Shown in pieces: positions 35,878 through 45,439 of a stretch of 64,000 nucleotides of DNA. Each line of letters starts with the position of its first letter. The first letter of the stretch is position 1. The position numbers were made by a program, and so were the translations under genes. The notes under the pieces were generated by a model. It made no database searches, was not told the origin of the DNA, and was given only the letters and a program-made list of their open reading frames with translations. The stretch comes from Gnetum montanum (taxonomy: Eukaryota; Streptophyta; Gnetopsida; Gnetales; Gnetaceae), in contig MNCI01001985.1 in the NCBI GenBank assembly GCA_015680685.1, positions 1 to 64,000 on the forward strand, written 5' to 3'.

Positions 35878-38147
35878 TCATATAGTTGGGCTCAGGGTAA
35901 GTGAGGGGCCATCACGTGGTGGCACTTTTATGACAAATGGGAGTGTAGGAGGTGTTGGTATTGTTTGACTAGCTTGTTGTGGTGCCTTGATAACGAAAGG
36001 TTTCTTTGCTATTGTCGTTGGTGCAACATGCCAGTTTAGCATCTTAGCGGACAAATGTGGTGGTACTTTGACCACAAAGGGTGTCTTCGGTGCTTGGGAT
36101 TGCGTTGCATCTGGCCAGTTTAACGTCTTAGTGGACGTATGAGGTGGTGGTACCTTGACCACAAAGGGTGTCGTCGGTGCTCTAGGTGGCAACTTGGTGA
36201 TGATGGGAGGTCTCTTGCTCGTGAAGGCGAAGGGGATTGTTGCCTTGCTGGGAGGCACACGAATTACAAAAGGTTGCAGCATAGGTTTAGGCTTACTATC
36301 TATGATAATGGAGTTTATGACATAGGAGGCATCATTTTTGCTGGGTTGATCCAGGGTGTTGACGTTCAGTTGACCTTGTTCTATCATTGCTTGTAGATCA
36401 TCCTTTAACACACGGTAGGTGTCGGTATTGTGACAAGACATCTAGTGGTAATGGTAGAATTGGTCTAACTTGAAATGTCATGGAACTAGGGGCTCATTTG
36501 GTGCTGCTAAGGTGGGGTTTCTCAGTAGCTCGCAGTACCTATCATGTCGGCGATGAGCATTCTCTGTTACGTGTTTGTATTGGATTTGCCCAGCTTTAAG
36601 GAGTTTCTCTAGTAGTTTCGAAGGTCGTGCAGGTAGCGGTGTGTACTTAGAGCGATCCTTGCATTGAAAATTGGACCTTAAGATGGCCCCTGTTGTTGCA
36701 GGCAGGTTGATACTGGTGTTTGTTGTTTTTGTGCTTGCGGCTATAGTTTCTGATGTTGTTTGTTGTTTGGAAATGTGTTGGTTCTTGTAAGCCACATAGG
36801 GAGGGTCATTGCTGGTTTGTGCAGCTTATTCAATGTTCTTGATTTGTGTGAACGCTTGGCTCAACGTTTGAGCACTTAGGTAGTATAGTTTTGACTTAAT
36901 GAAGTCATTCATAGCTCCCTTTAGAATCGTAAGCAAATACTTTTCAGGGATGGGCTCATGAAGTTCGTTAAGGGCTGCACTCCATCGTTGGATGAACTTT
37001 TGCACAAGCTCAAGTGGTGCTTGTTTCACCTATATCAGAGTGTCTATGGTTGCTTTAGGCTTCAGGTTGTACTTAAACCTGATGTAACAGATTCTCAAGA
37101 GAGGATATGGAGTTACGAGGTAAGGCTCGGTACCAGTCCAAGGCTACGCTTGTTAAGGACATAGCAAACATGTGCAAGATTGCGTGGGGTCAAGCTTGAA
37201 GCAATAGAGTTTCTGATCGAAACGTGACTAAGTGAGCATTTGGATCTCCCTTCCCATTGTATTTGGTTAGCTGTGGAAGTGTGATTCCCTTGGGCAAAGC
37301 TAACAGTGGCACTGAAGAGCTAATTGGATCATCGTGGTAGAAGTCTAGTACTTTAACTTGTTCAGTGTTTGCCATTTTGAGGTGCTTTACCTCTTCAGCT
37401 AATGCTTACATCATTTGTTTGGCTTCTGCCCACTCTTGAGCGGTAGACAGATTAGTTGGTTGGGGAGGTTGTTGGGTTGTCATTTGTTGCTGTGGAGCAA
37501 TGTTCAGAGTTGTGGTTGTGGGGTGTGGCACGTTGAAGTGAGTGGGTTGTTGAATAAGGGGTATGGTTCCTTGCCTAGCCACAAACTGTGAAGTGACACC
37601 CTAGATGTGCAGGGCCGATGTAGTGAAAGTGGCCCTATACGTTTGCGCGTGTGGTATGTACTGGATGGAGATGGGGGTGGGTAATCTCTGTTGGGATACT
37701 AGTGCTTGTGTGCTCATTGACACTTGGTGAGTGGCTGTCTATCCCAGGATGGAATGATGGGTTCATGTAGGCATGGGGACTGAGGGTGTGGTAAGAATCC
37801 TTAGGTTCAGATTGTGCCTTGAAGTCATCTACATCATATTGGTTTTGGGGCTCCTCATTGGGTTGCCGTGTGTTTTGGCCCCTTGCTAGAAGGAGCTGGG
37901 AGATGGATCGATGGTGAGGCTCAGAAAGGGGGATGATGTCATATACAGAGGGGGCGAATTCATGACCTCCCATGTATATGTGCTCGAAGTTTCGTTTTGT
38001 CTCCTGTTCTGTGTGGTCAATAGGAAGGTCGGCCTGAATCTTCACACAGATGTAGTTATACTGTTCTTGTGTGGGGACTATGAAGGCACGTGCGTTGGAG
38101 TTTTGGGATGATTCCATGATAATGTGTGCTTGGGCAAGGTGATCCAT
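35878..38147 (-). pseudogene. Gag of element B
   Basis: The N-terminal 170 codons (38,147-37,635) are open and start at MDHLAQAHIIMESSQ. The Retrotrans_gag domain lies at about 37,345-36,826 (VLDFYHDDPIS, ALDWYRALP, FIQRWSAALNEL, FIKSKLYYLS). The zinc finger near 36,475-36,415 has lost both cysteines (FYHYH…HNTDTY where A has FCDYH…HDTDYC). A linker at about 36,330-35,880 repeats PFVxKVPP. Several stops break the frame. It is better preserved than the copy in A, consistent with a later insertion. Confidence 0.8.
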
Positions 38148-38239
38148 GTTGATGGTAGTCAGTACTTAGACTAGCTTGATGTTAAGTGCAAATTTTGGCG
38201 AATTCAGCTTTGAAACGGATGTGTTTTGTGTGTTTTTGT

Positions 38240-38515
38240 TAAAAAACACTGTAGCGGTACTATAGCAGCATAAACATTGTAGTAGCGTAGACACTGTAGT
38301 AGCGTAAACACTGTAGTAGCGTAGACACTATAGCAGCGTGAACACTGTAGCAGCGTAAACACTGTAGCATCGTGAACACTGTAGCAACGTGAACACTGTA
38401 GCTGCGTAGACACTGTAGCAGTGTAAACACTGTAGCAGCGTAGACACTGTAGCATCGTAGACACTGTAGCAGTGTGAACACTGTAGCAGCGTAGACACTG
38501 TAGCAGTGTAAACAC
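38240..38515 (-). repeat. 17-bp minisatellite in 5' UTR of element B
   Basis: About sixteen copies of ACTGTAGCAGCGTAAAC (plus strand), period 17 bp, between the primer site and gag. E0 has minisatellites at the same relative position. Confidence 0.9.
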
Positions 38516-38569
38516 CTCGTTTAAACAGGTAACATGATCAGCTTTTCGATTAAACAAAAAACAAATCAG

Positions 38570-38587
38570 GCCCTCCTTTTAGCACCA
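38570..38587 (-). other. Primer binding site of element B
   Basis: TGGTGCTAAAAGGAGGGC on the minus strand, 5 bp inside the 5' LTR edge at 38,593. Two differences from the element A site. Confidence 0.75.
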
Positions 38588-38592
38588 TTTTC

Positions 38593-40494
38593 TGTACCAT
38601 CCAAAATCGTCGGTCTCCAGCTAGAAGGAAACAGAAACCTGGAGGTCTTCGGACACGCACAGAAGACCCTACCTTCACTTGAGGGCAAGCTAGAATTAAC
38701 GAGGGTAGAGTACCTTGAGTGGTCCGCACGAGGATCAGGCAAGGATTTCCCCAAACGTACACCGATGTGCTATACGTTGGGTTATACGTAACCGACATAA
38801 CTGAGGTAAAACGAAGCGTAAACAACGTAACTAGTGTAAACGGAGCGTAAACATACAAGAGCATGAACAGTAAACATGCAATAATGAATGAAAACTGTAA
38901 CAAATTGTAGCAAAGAAATGTAGCAATGTTATTGTAAAATGAGAGTTACAATGCACCGATCTAACGCAGTTGTGGCTCTGACACAAGGCATACGAGTAGC
39001 CACGATGGATGTAGGGATGATTGTATGTTGGGTTCCACTGCAGGCACAGCGTAGAGGCTGTATGCTCAGCGTGCAGGGTATGGTCTAGCGTACAGGGTTT
39101 TCTGCTCTAGTTCGTAGCGTCTCTGTTTCTCTTCTTCTCTGGTTTGCTTAAAATTCCCCCCTCAGTCTAGTGAAAAATTGGGGTTTTTATGAGATTTTTT
39201 GGGCATTGGGTTTGAATCTGGAAGGGTATGAGTGGCCATGGGTGAGAGGATTTCGGGTCGGATGACATGTAGCTGCATTGTCCGAGTGCATAGAAAATTA
39301 CAACTGTACAACGTACAACATGCCAACGTACATGGATGCCAACGTACAGGATGCCAGAGTATAGCATGCCAGCGTACATGGATGCCAGCGTACAGGATGC
39401 CAGCATATAGCATGCCATCATACATGGATGCCAGCGTACAGGATGCCAGTGTACAGCATGCCAGCGTACATGGATGCCAGCGTAGAGGATGCCAGCATAT
39501 AGCATGCCAGCGTAGAGGATGCCAGCGTACAGCATGCCAGCATACATGGATGCCAGTGTATAGGATGCCAGCGTACAACATGCCAGCATACAGCATGCCA
39601 ACGTACATGGATGCCAGCGTATAGGATGCCAGCGTACAACATGCCAGCGTACAGCATGCCAGCGTACATGGATGCCAACATACAGGATGTCAGCGTACAG
39701 GATGCCAACGTACAGCAAAAATGTACTCAGCGTACACACATGAAACTGCTTCATTTTAAGGTTAAAACTTGATTTTCGGGTGGTTGAGAGCTACTGGGAA
39801 CCTTGGTGAAGGTCCTGGGGGTTGAGATGCTCAGTTTTGGCATGTTTTGACTCATTTATGGGGCCCAAAAGTTGCTCTACGCTGGCTGCACTCTGGGCGT
39901 ATAGGAATGAAAGACCAGCATTTGGAGCCCAAAATTTGATTTTTAAGTACCTGAGAGCTACTGGGGACCTTGGGGAAGGTCTTGGGGGTCCAGACGCTTA
40001 GTTCTAGCATGTTTTGACTCATTTCTGGGGCCCAAAAGTTGCTCTACGCTGGCTGCACGCTGGGCGTATATGCTGGGCATACAGGAATGAAAGACCATCA
40101 TTTGGAGCCTAAAATTTGATTTTCAAGTGCCTGAGAGCTATTGGGGACCTTGGGCAAGGTCCTGGGGGGTCTATACACTTAGTTATGGCATGTTTTGACT
40201 CATTTCTAGGGCCCAAAAGTTGCTGTACACTGAGCTGTACGCTAGGCATGTATAGGCCAGCGTAGAGGATGCATACTTAGTGAAAACCAAGTATTTTGAG
40301 CTCAAGATTTTCCAGGTTTGATGCCAAATGTCATTGTAGTCTTCTATGGGGTCCCAGGGAACCATTTCTTATTGATTTTGACTCCATTTAAAGCTGTCTG
40401 TGAGGCCCTCAAGCTTTAGTCATGCTGGGGAGCATCATGACTTAGCTCGATTCTTGTTGGAGAAGTACTAAGCTCAGAATTTTGTGGTGTTTCA
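38593..40494 (-). mobile_element. 5' LTR of element B
   Basis: 1,902 bp. On the plus strand it starts TGTACCATCC and ends …GTGGTGTTTCA. It is clearly homologous to 31,298-33,066 throughout. It is longer because of extra copies of a CTGGGGCCCAAAAGTTGCT-containing unit at 39,800-40,250. Tandem ATGCCAGCGTACAGC repeats at 39,305-39,715 create long spurious frames. Confidence 0.87.
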
Positions 40495-40883
40495 ACAATG
40501 ACTAGAAAAACCTCCAGAAGCAGCTGTCTAAAGTCTAGTATGCTGTGAAATTTAAACTCACCAAGTGACAAATCACTTACCTTTTCCTGTCCCAGCCGAA
40601 AGGACGTTGGCATCCTCCACTGCTACTTCCTTTTCATGCACAGGAACCCGCATGCCACTTGCCTTATTGACTGGGGTCTCTTCTTCCAAGACCGGGGCCC
40701 CTTATCCATGTCGCAAAACTATAGCCCCTTTTTTAGGGGTCAACTGCTCCACAACCTTCTCCTTTGCTATCACACAACATCATCAGTTAATACATGATTT
40801 CACTCTTGCTCAATAAACACTACGCAACACAACAACATCTGTATGCAACATAACCATAACCATTAACACATTTCTCTACTTAC

Positions 40884-41933
40884 TGACTCGAGGATTACTC
40901 CTATGAAATTTGACCTGCATCTTCTTCCCCTCCCCATCTGTTGGCTCGACAAGCTCCTCGGTCAAACGAGGCTTCTTCCGTTGCACTGATGAATCTACAA
41001 TTTCAGCTGCCAGGTGCTTCCCCCTCGACACATCACCAACGTAAGAGGGGAGTGCCCCAACCAAGCTGTCTTGACCCCACATTCGAGGCACTACCATATT
41101 TTTAGTCGTTACTAACAACGACTCCCCGATTCCTTCAGGAGGGTCTTGCGACCGGGTAGGGCCAAAAACATGGAAAATCCACGGTTTGGAAATCTGGTTG
41201 TGGTCTTGCTGTAGCCAGACCCCATTCCTTTGGACTACCAGAAATTTGACAAAACGTCGAAAGCAAGATATGAAGAAGGAAAAATGCACATTGAAACAAG
41301 ACTCAAGCTTGTTACGAAGCTTGACCATTTCAGCATGCAGGCCTTCAGCAAAATAGTTGGCCCAATTGTACTGAGTCCCCTCTTCCATGACCTCTTGCAT
41401 AATCCGAGCCTGTTCTATGGTGAGGAATCTCCCTTGGGAGAGTGTCTTGGGGAAGGCCTGGGATCGAAAAAGGGGGTAAATAGTATTGGCCACCTCTAGC
41501 TGAATCTTATCAGCAAGGATTCCCTTAACCTCTTTCTTAACCCCTAGCCACTCCTCTATCTCAGGCTAGTGCTTGGAACTCCTCTTCAACTTTTCCTTTA
41601 TAGGAAGGTCATTGGAGGGGACGCTAAAGAGATTGGCGAACAGTTGAGCGTCAATATTTAAATTCACACGCACATTACACATGCGTATGCAAAGACGCTT
41701 AGCTTCTTTGCTGAAGGAGTTGACTAGGGTCAACATTTCACCCGCAGTGACATCGAGGGTTATGGCCAAAAATAGGTCCATCAGTCCAGCCTCTCGAAGG
41801 TTATTGGTTAACACAACTGGGGCCGTGATATGGCCAAGCTAGCGTTGTGTGTCCTTTATATCACAGTAACGGAAGAAGAGACTGTTTGCCTCGTGACCAG
41901 AGGCCATAATTGTAATTTCCTGTGATTCCCTGA
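40884..41933 (-). pseudogene. Exon 4 of antisense gene: unidentified domain
   Basis: 350 codons in one frame with two TAG stops (near 41,840 and at 41,566-41,568). It contains an internal MASGHEANSLFF that could be a second start, a hydrophobic LMDLFLAITLDVTAGEML helix, and CNVRVNLNIDAQLFANLFSV, which resembles the V-x-x-x-x-x-x-x-x-I-x-x-x-LGLP pattern of ORFs associated with plant transposons. A helical segment ending in AEMVKLRNKLESCF follows, then a basic/acidic tail (RKKPRL, EPTDGEGKK). Cellular role unknown. The donor GTAAGT follows directly at 40,883. Confidence 0.6.
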
Positions 41934-42177
41934 CTGTCAACATAAAAAGATAGTTAAGGAAATATAATAAAAATAAGACAACTTTATATATCATTTCCAG
42001 CTAATAACATTGTACAATTAATCATCATAATAAAATTTACTAGGCCCGAATGGAAAAGGAAACAGAGGAATTTTCTCTTGCACATTCGTGATGGTGAGGG
42101 GAGGATCCAAAGTCCACTCCCTATCCAACAATCCGAGTCTTTTACACCTAGTAAAGAATTCATAATAGTGGGTAGGG

Positions 42178-43523
42178 TGAAACACCACAAAAATATTTAA
42201 GTGTTGTGCCAGCGTTCACACCCAGCGTCTACGCCCAGCGTTCATGCCCAGCGTTCACGCCCAGCATCTACGCCCAGCGTTCACGCCCAACGTCTACGCC
42301 CAGCGTTCACGCCCAGCGTCTACGCCCAGTGTCTACACCCAGCGTTCACGCCCAGCGTTTACGCCCAGCACTCCAGTGTACACGCCCTGGTACGGTAGAG
42401 GCACACGCTTGACGACAGGATTTCCAATGGCAACATGAAGATTACATCCAAGAGCAAGGATTGAAGCAAGTGGACATCCTTCGGCGTATACGCCGGCGTA
42501 TACACCCAACATTCACCAGCGTATACGCCCAGCGTATACGCTCGGCGTATATGCCCAGTGTATATGCCGGCCTGTTGTATAATGTATACGCCTAGCGTAT
42601 ATCATGTTTCTAAATTGTAACGCCCGGTCTATACGCCACATGTCTCCCCGTCCGCTTTTCCCGGTAACCCTACCCCTATAAATAGCCCAGTTTTCCACAT
42701 TTACCGGGTCCGCAAAAATCTACGAGAGTTGACCCAGAGCAATTACGCTGCTGAAACCCCCCTTACTCTTACGCTTACGCTGGAAGCCCTGCATGCTGCA
42801 CGCTGCACACTGAGCATAGTCCGCGCTTCACCTACCGTGTCTGCCAGCTGCATCCTTCCGTTCACCGGGGCTTTACGTCTGCCTTGTGTCCCCACACAAC
42901 TGCGTTAGACTGGTGCACAAAAATTTAATTCCATAATCTATTGTTTACACTTGCAGCAAGTTTTTTTACAGTTTTACGTTAATTTGGCCCGCGCTTTGTT
43001 TACGCCTGTTTACGTTCACGCTCTGCGCTCGGTTCGTGCCCGAAGACGACCACTTTTTACGCTCGCTGTGAGTTCTTTTTTAGTTTTACGTCAATTTGGC
43101 CCACCCTTCGTTCACGCCCGCTTGCATTTTCGCTCCGTCTCCGTTCGTATACGCCCACTATTCACGCCGTCTGCCTGCTTACGCCCTACATCCATTCACA
43201 CTGTTTATGCTGTCACGCCCGTACGCTCACGCTGTGTTCATTTCTGTTTACGCTGTTCACGCCCCATTCCGTTTACGCCCGTTATATTTATGCCGTGCAC
43301 GCCTGGTTCATTGCTTACGCCCTGTTTACGTATAACCCAATGGATAACGTTTTGGCGGCGCTCAGGGAAGTCCTTGTTTGATCCGCGTGCAGACCATCCA
43401 AGGCACTCTGCCTTCGTCCTTTCCAGCTTGCCCTCAAGCGGAGGCAGGGTCGACTATGCTTGTCCGCATCTCTTTCGGTGTTCGTTACATTCCAGCCTTG
43501 CACCGACGATTTCGGTCGGCACA
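42178..43523 (+). mobile_element. Solo LTR C
   Basis: 1,346 bp, TGAAACACCACAAAAA … TTTCGGTCGGCACA, flanked on both sides by TAGGG (42,173-42,177 and 43,524-43,528). No primer site or internal sequence is attached, so it is the product of LTR-LTR recombination. Its last 200 bp are homologous to the end of the element B LTR (read in the opposite orientation), so C is a diverged relative. TATA box TATAAATA at 42,677-42,684. It interrupts exon 3 of the antisense gene; the frame continues when it and one TAGGG are removed. Confidence 0.9.
42206..42620 (+). repeat. 13-bp repeats and GGCGTATACGCC palindromes in LTR C
   Basis: About twelve copies of TTCACGCCCAGCG/TCTACGCCCAGCG at 42,206-42,372, then GGCGTATACGCC-type palindromes at 42,481-42,620. 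All lie in the U3 before the TATA box. Confidence 0.85.
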
Positions 43524-43762
43524 TAGGGTACTCTAGGATTTCAAATGCCAATTGTCCCATGACACCAACCTGTACATTGCTGACGGAAGTAAATTCCCTT
43601 ATGGACCTTTCGGTCAAAGATAATGTATCGTTATCACCAAGGAGACCACTGTTATTGATGAAGAATCTACACCACAGAAGATAGACAAGCTCTTTACGCT
43701 CAACACAAATTCAAACAGTAGTTAGCATATTACAACACTGCGAAAAGAAACAAAAAAATTAC

Positions 43763-44212
43763 CCACCTACATAATACACGATGCCAAGTGGATTCTGGAA
43801 GTAGGTTGTGAGATGATAGGCCACGAACAGAGTGTTGTAGGCATGATAACAGTTAAACCTAGGCATCTCCCAGATCCAGTTCAAGCACCTCAAACCTTTG
43901 GCGCTTTGTTCACGGTCTTGCACTCGTACAGTTTCAACTACGTCTTCTGTCAGGAATGTCAAGATGCTCTACGTCATCCCAGCCAGTAGCGTCTCTAGAA
44001 TAGCAATAGCTACATTGCCTGGTAGATGCGACCAAACAATTACACTAAAATTATGAAGCAAAAACTGTAAGAACTCCCATGCGTCCCTTCGGAACCATAC
44101 CACCTCCTCCTTTATACAAGCATGAGGAGGAGGAACATGGGCCACAGGACTATGTAAGCAGCATAGAATGCCCACGATGTCCAAAACAATTAGGACAGGC
44201 TTTAGCATAATA
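43763..44212 (-). pseudogene. Exon 2: HAD-superfamily FCP1/NIF-like domain
   Basis: In order it encodes KPVLIVLDIVGILCC (motif I region; plant NIF-type proteins have LLVLDLNGLL), FRRDAWEFLQFLL and FSVIVWSHLPGN (motif II region; family RPxxxEFLxFxxERFxVxVWSS), then LRCLNWIWEMPRFN and NTLFVAYHL (motif III; family LKxLxxxWEx…NTLLxDDSPYK). FCP1/NIF domains are Mg-dependent aspartate phosphatases, some acting on the RNA polymerase II C-terminal domain. Here the second motif I acid is V and the DD pair is AY; these are not simple C-to-T changes. One in-frame TAG interrupts at 43,969-43,971. Confidence 0.7.
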
Positions 44213-45439
44213 CTGTACAATAAAAAATGCATTACTATTAGACAAACCATTTAGACATAAATGTTCATCACGCGACATTAGGGTTCTCTTGATTCCTAGA
44301 AAACTATAGATTATACTGGAGATAGATGGCCAAAATTGCCCAAACCCTTGCAAGAGCACAAGGTCTATCCTTGACAACGACAATGAAAGAAACATTGCGT
44401 ATTACTCCAGCGTAACATGCAACTATTATGGGTGAGAAAAGAAAAAAAATAGAACCTTGATTACGCTACGCATGGGTACAATACCTAGACTCTTTCAGTT
44501 ATACATTACATCTGCACAATATTACTCAGCGTTACCCAAACCCTCATGACAACACAGACTCCGTCTCCAATAGAGAGGACAAGGGTAATATAACAAACTA
44601 CAATAGCTTAGTCTGCATAAATAGATATTAATGCTCAATGCAACATACACATTCAAAATAGATACGACCACGACGCTGCAACAAAGATAACAATCGTGCA
44701 AGAGGATGAAAGGCAACTTACCGGTTAAGTGGAGTAACCTCCCGAGTCTTGACTCAAGCCTGCGAAGCCTGTTGCAAACTCTCCTACACTTCATCAAGCT
44801 TCGCCAATTTGGCATTCTTTCCTCTGATCTTTGATGTCATAGTTGCAATTAAACAAATATTTGCAAAATCATCTATTTACGCCTCACTTCCACTCCCTTT
44901 CCGCTGTAGCGAGATTCAAATTCGAGTTATCTATGGCCTATTTTGAGCATGAACCATTGGTTTATAAACAAAATGTTTGAAACTAATTGATTTTATGCCT
45001 AATCAATGCAGAACTTTCCTGAAACGCTAATGTCTGCATGACATGAAATGCGAAGATTGGAGCATTAATTTTGTAGATATCGTATGAATTGCAGTCCAAA
45101 ATGACCCTAAACTAATGCATAGCTTATCACCTCGTAATTTGGCTGCATTAACTACGATCTGTAAAAAAATTTAAATTCATTATTCTAGTATGCTAGACAC
45201 ACCACGTTACATCTTGCATCTTACTTTACAGAAGTCACACACTAGCATCTAGGAAGCCTGGCTTGCCATTTTCTCACAAACTATGCATATTTGTAACAAT
45301 CCACTAAGACCTTAAACTAGAAGCTTCTCTAATACACACCTCTAACACAAAGAAAAATAAACTCTTATCGTTTCAATAGATCGGCAGAAAAAAAACAATG
45401 TAACAACTTTCGTTTTTGGTGGTTTTGTAGGGCAATTCG

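Larger units (their letters stand above)
31298..40494 (-). mobile_element. Element B: 9.2-kb gag-protease retrotransposon
   Basis: Two homologous LTRs (31,298-33,066 and 38,593-40,494), a primer site at 38,570-38,587 (minus) and a polypurine tract at 33,067-33,082 define a complete element on the minus strand. The flanks are ACGAT (31,293-31,297) and ACAAT (40,495-40,499), a 5-bp duplication with one transition. Internally it has gag and protease, then goes straight to short 3' repeats. No reverse transcriptase, RNase H or integrase is present, so it is a non-autonomous TR-GAG-like derivative that would need enzymes from a relative of element A. It lies in intron 5 of the antisense gene. Confidence 0.88.
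29918..44840 (-). pseudogene. Seven-exon antisense gene with HAD/FCP1-like domain, inside element A
   Basis: Exon model on the minus strand: E1 44,840-44,722; E2 44,212-43,763; E3 43,666-42,041 (split by solo LTR C); E4 41,933-40,884; E5 40,766-40,581; E6 31,246-30,217; E7 from 30,137. Donors are GTAAGT at four sites, GTAATT at one and GTAAAT at one. Acceptors end in AG after plausible tracts. Intron lengths are 509, 96, 107, 117, about 132 (element B removed) and 79 bp. Phase is kept at all six junctions and no frameshift is needed over about 1,040 codons. Premature stops: two in E1, one in E2, none in E3, two in E4, one in E5, five in E6. All are TAG, TAA or TGA explicable as CAG, CAA or CGA with C to T. 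A TTTATAAAC motif near 44,961-44,971 could be its promoter. E7 has two competing open frames, so the C-terminus is uncertain. The function of the whole protein is unknown. Confidence 0.7.

Noticed and set aside
41907-42020. Two separate antisense genes, one ending at a TAA at 42,018-42,020 and one starting at ATG 41,907
   Set aside because: A GTAAAT...GACAG intron (42,040-41,934) joins them with correct phase and removes the stop. A single gene is the simpler reading, though two genes cannot be fully excluded.
42178-43523. LTR C as the 3' LTR of a longer element
   Set aside because: Perfect TAGGG duplications directly flank this single unit, which is diagnostic of a solo LTR.
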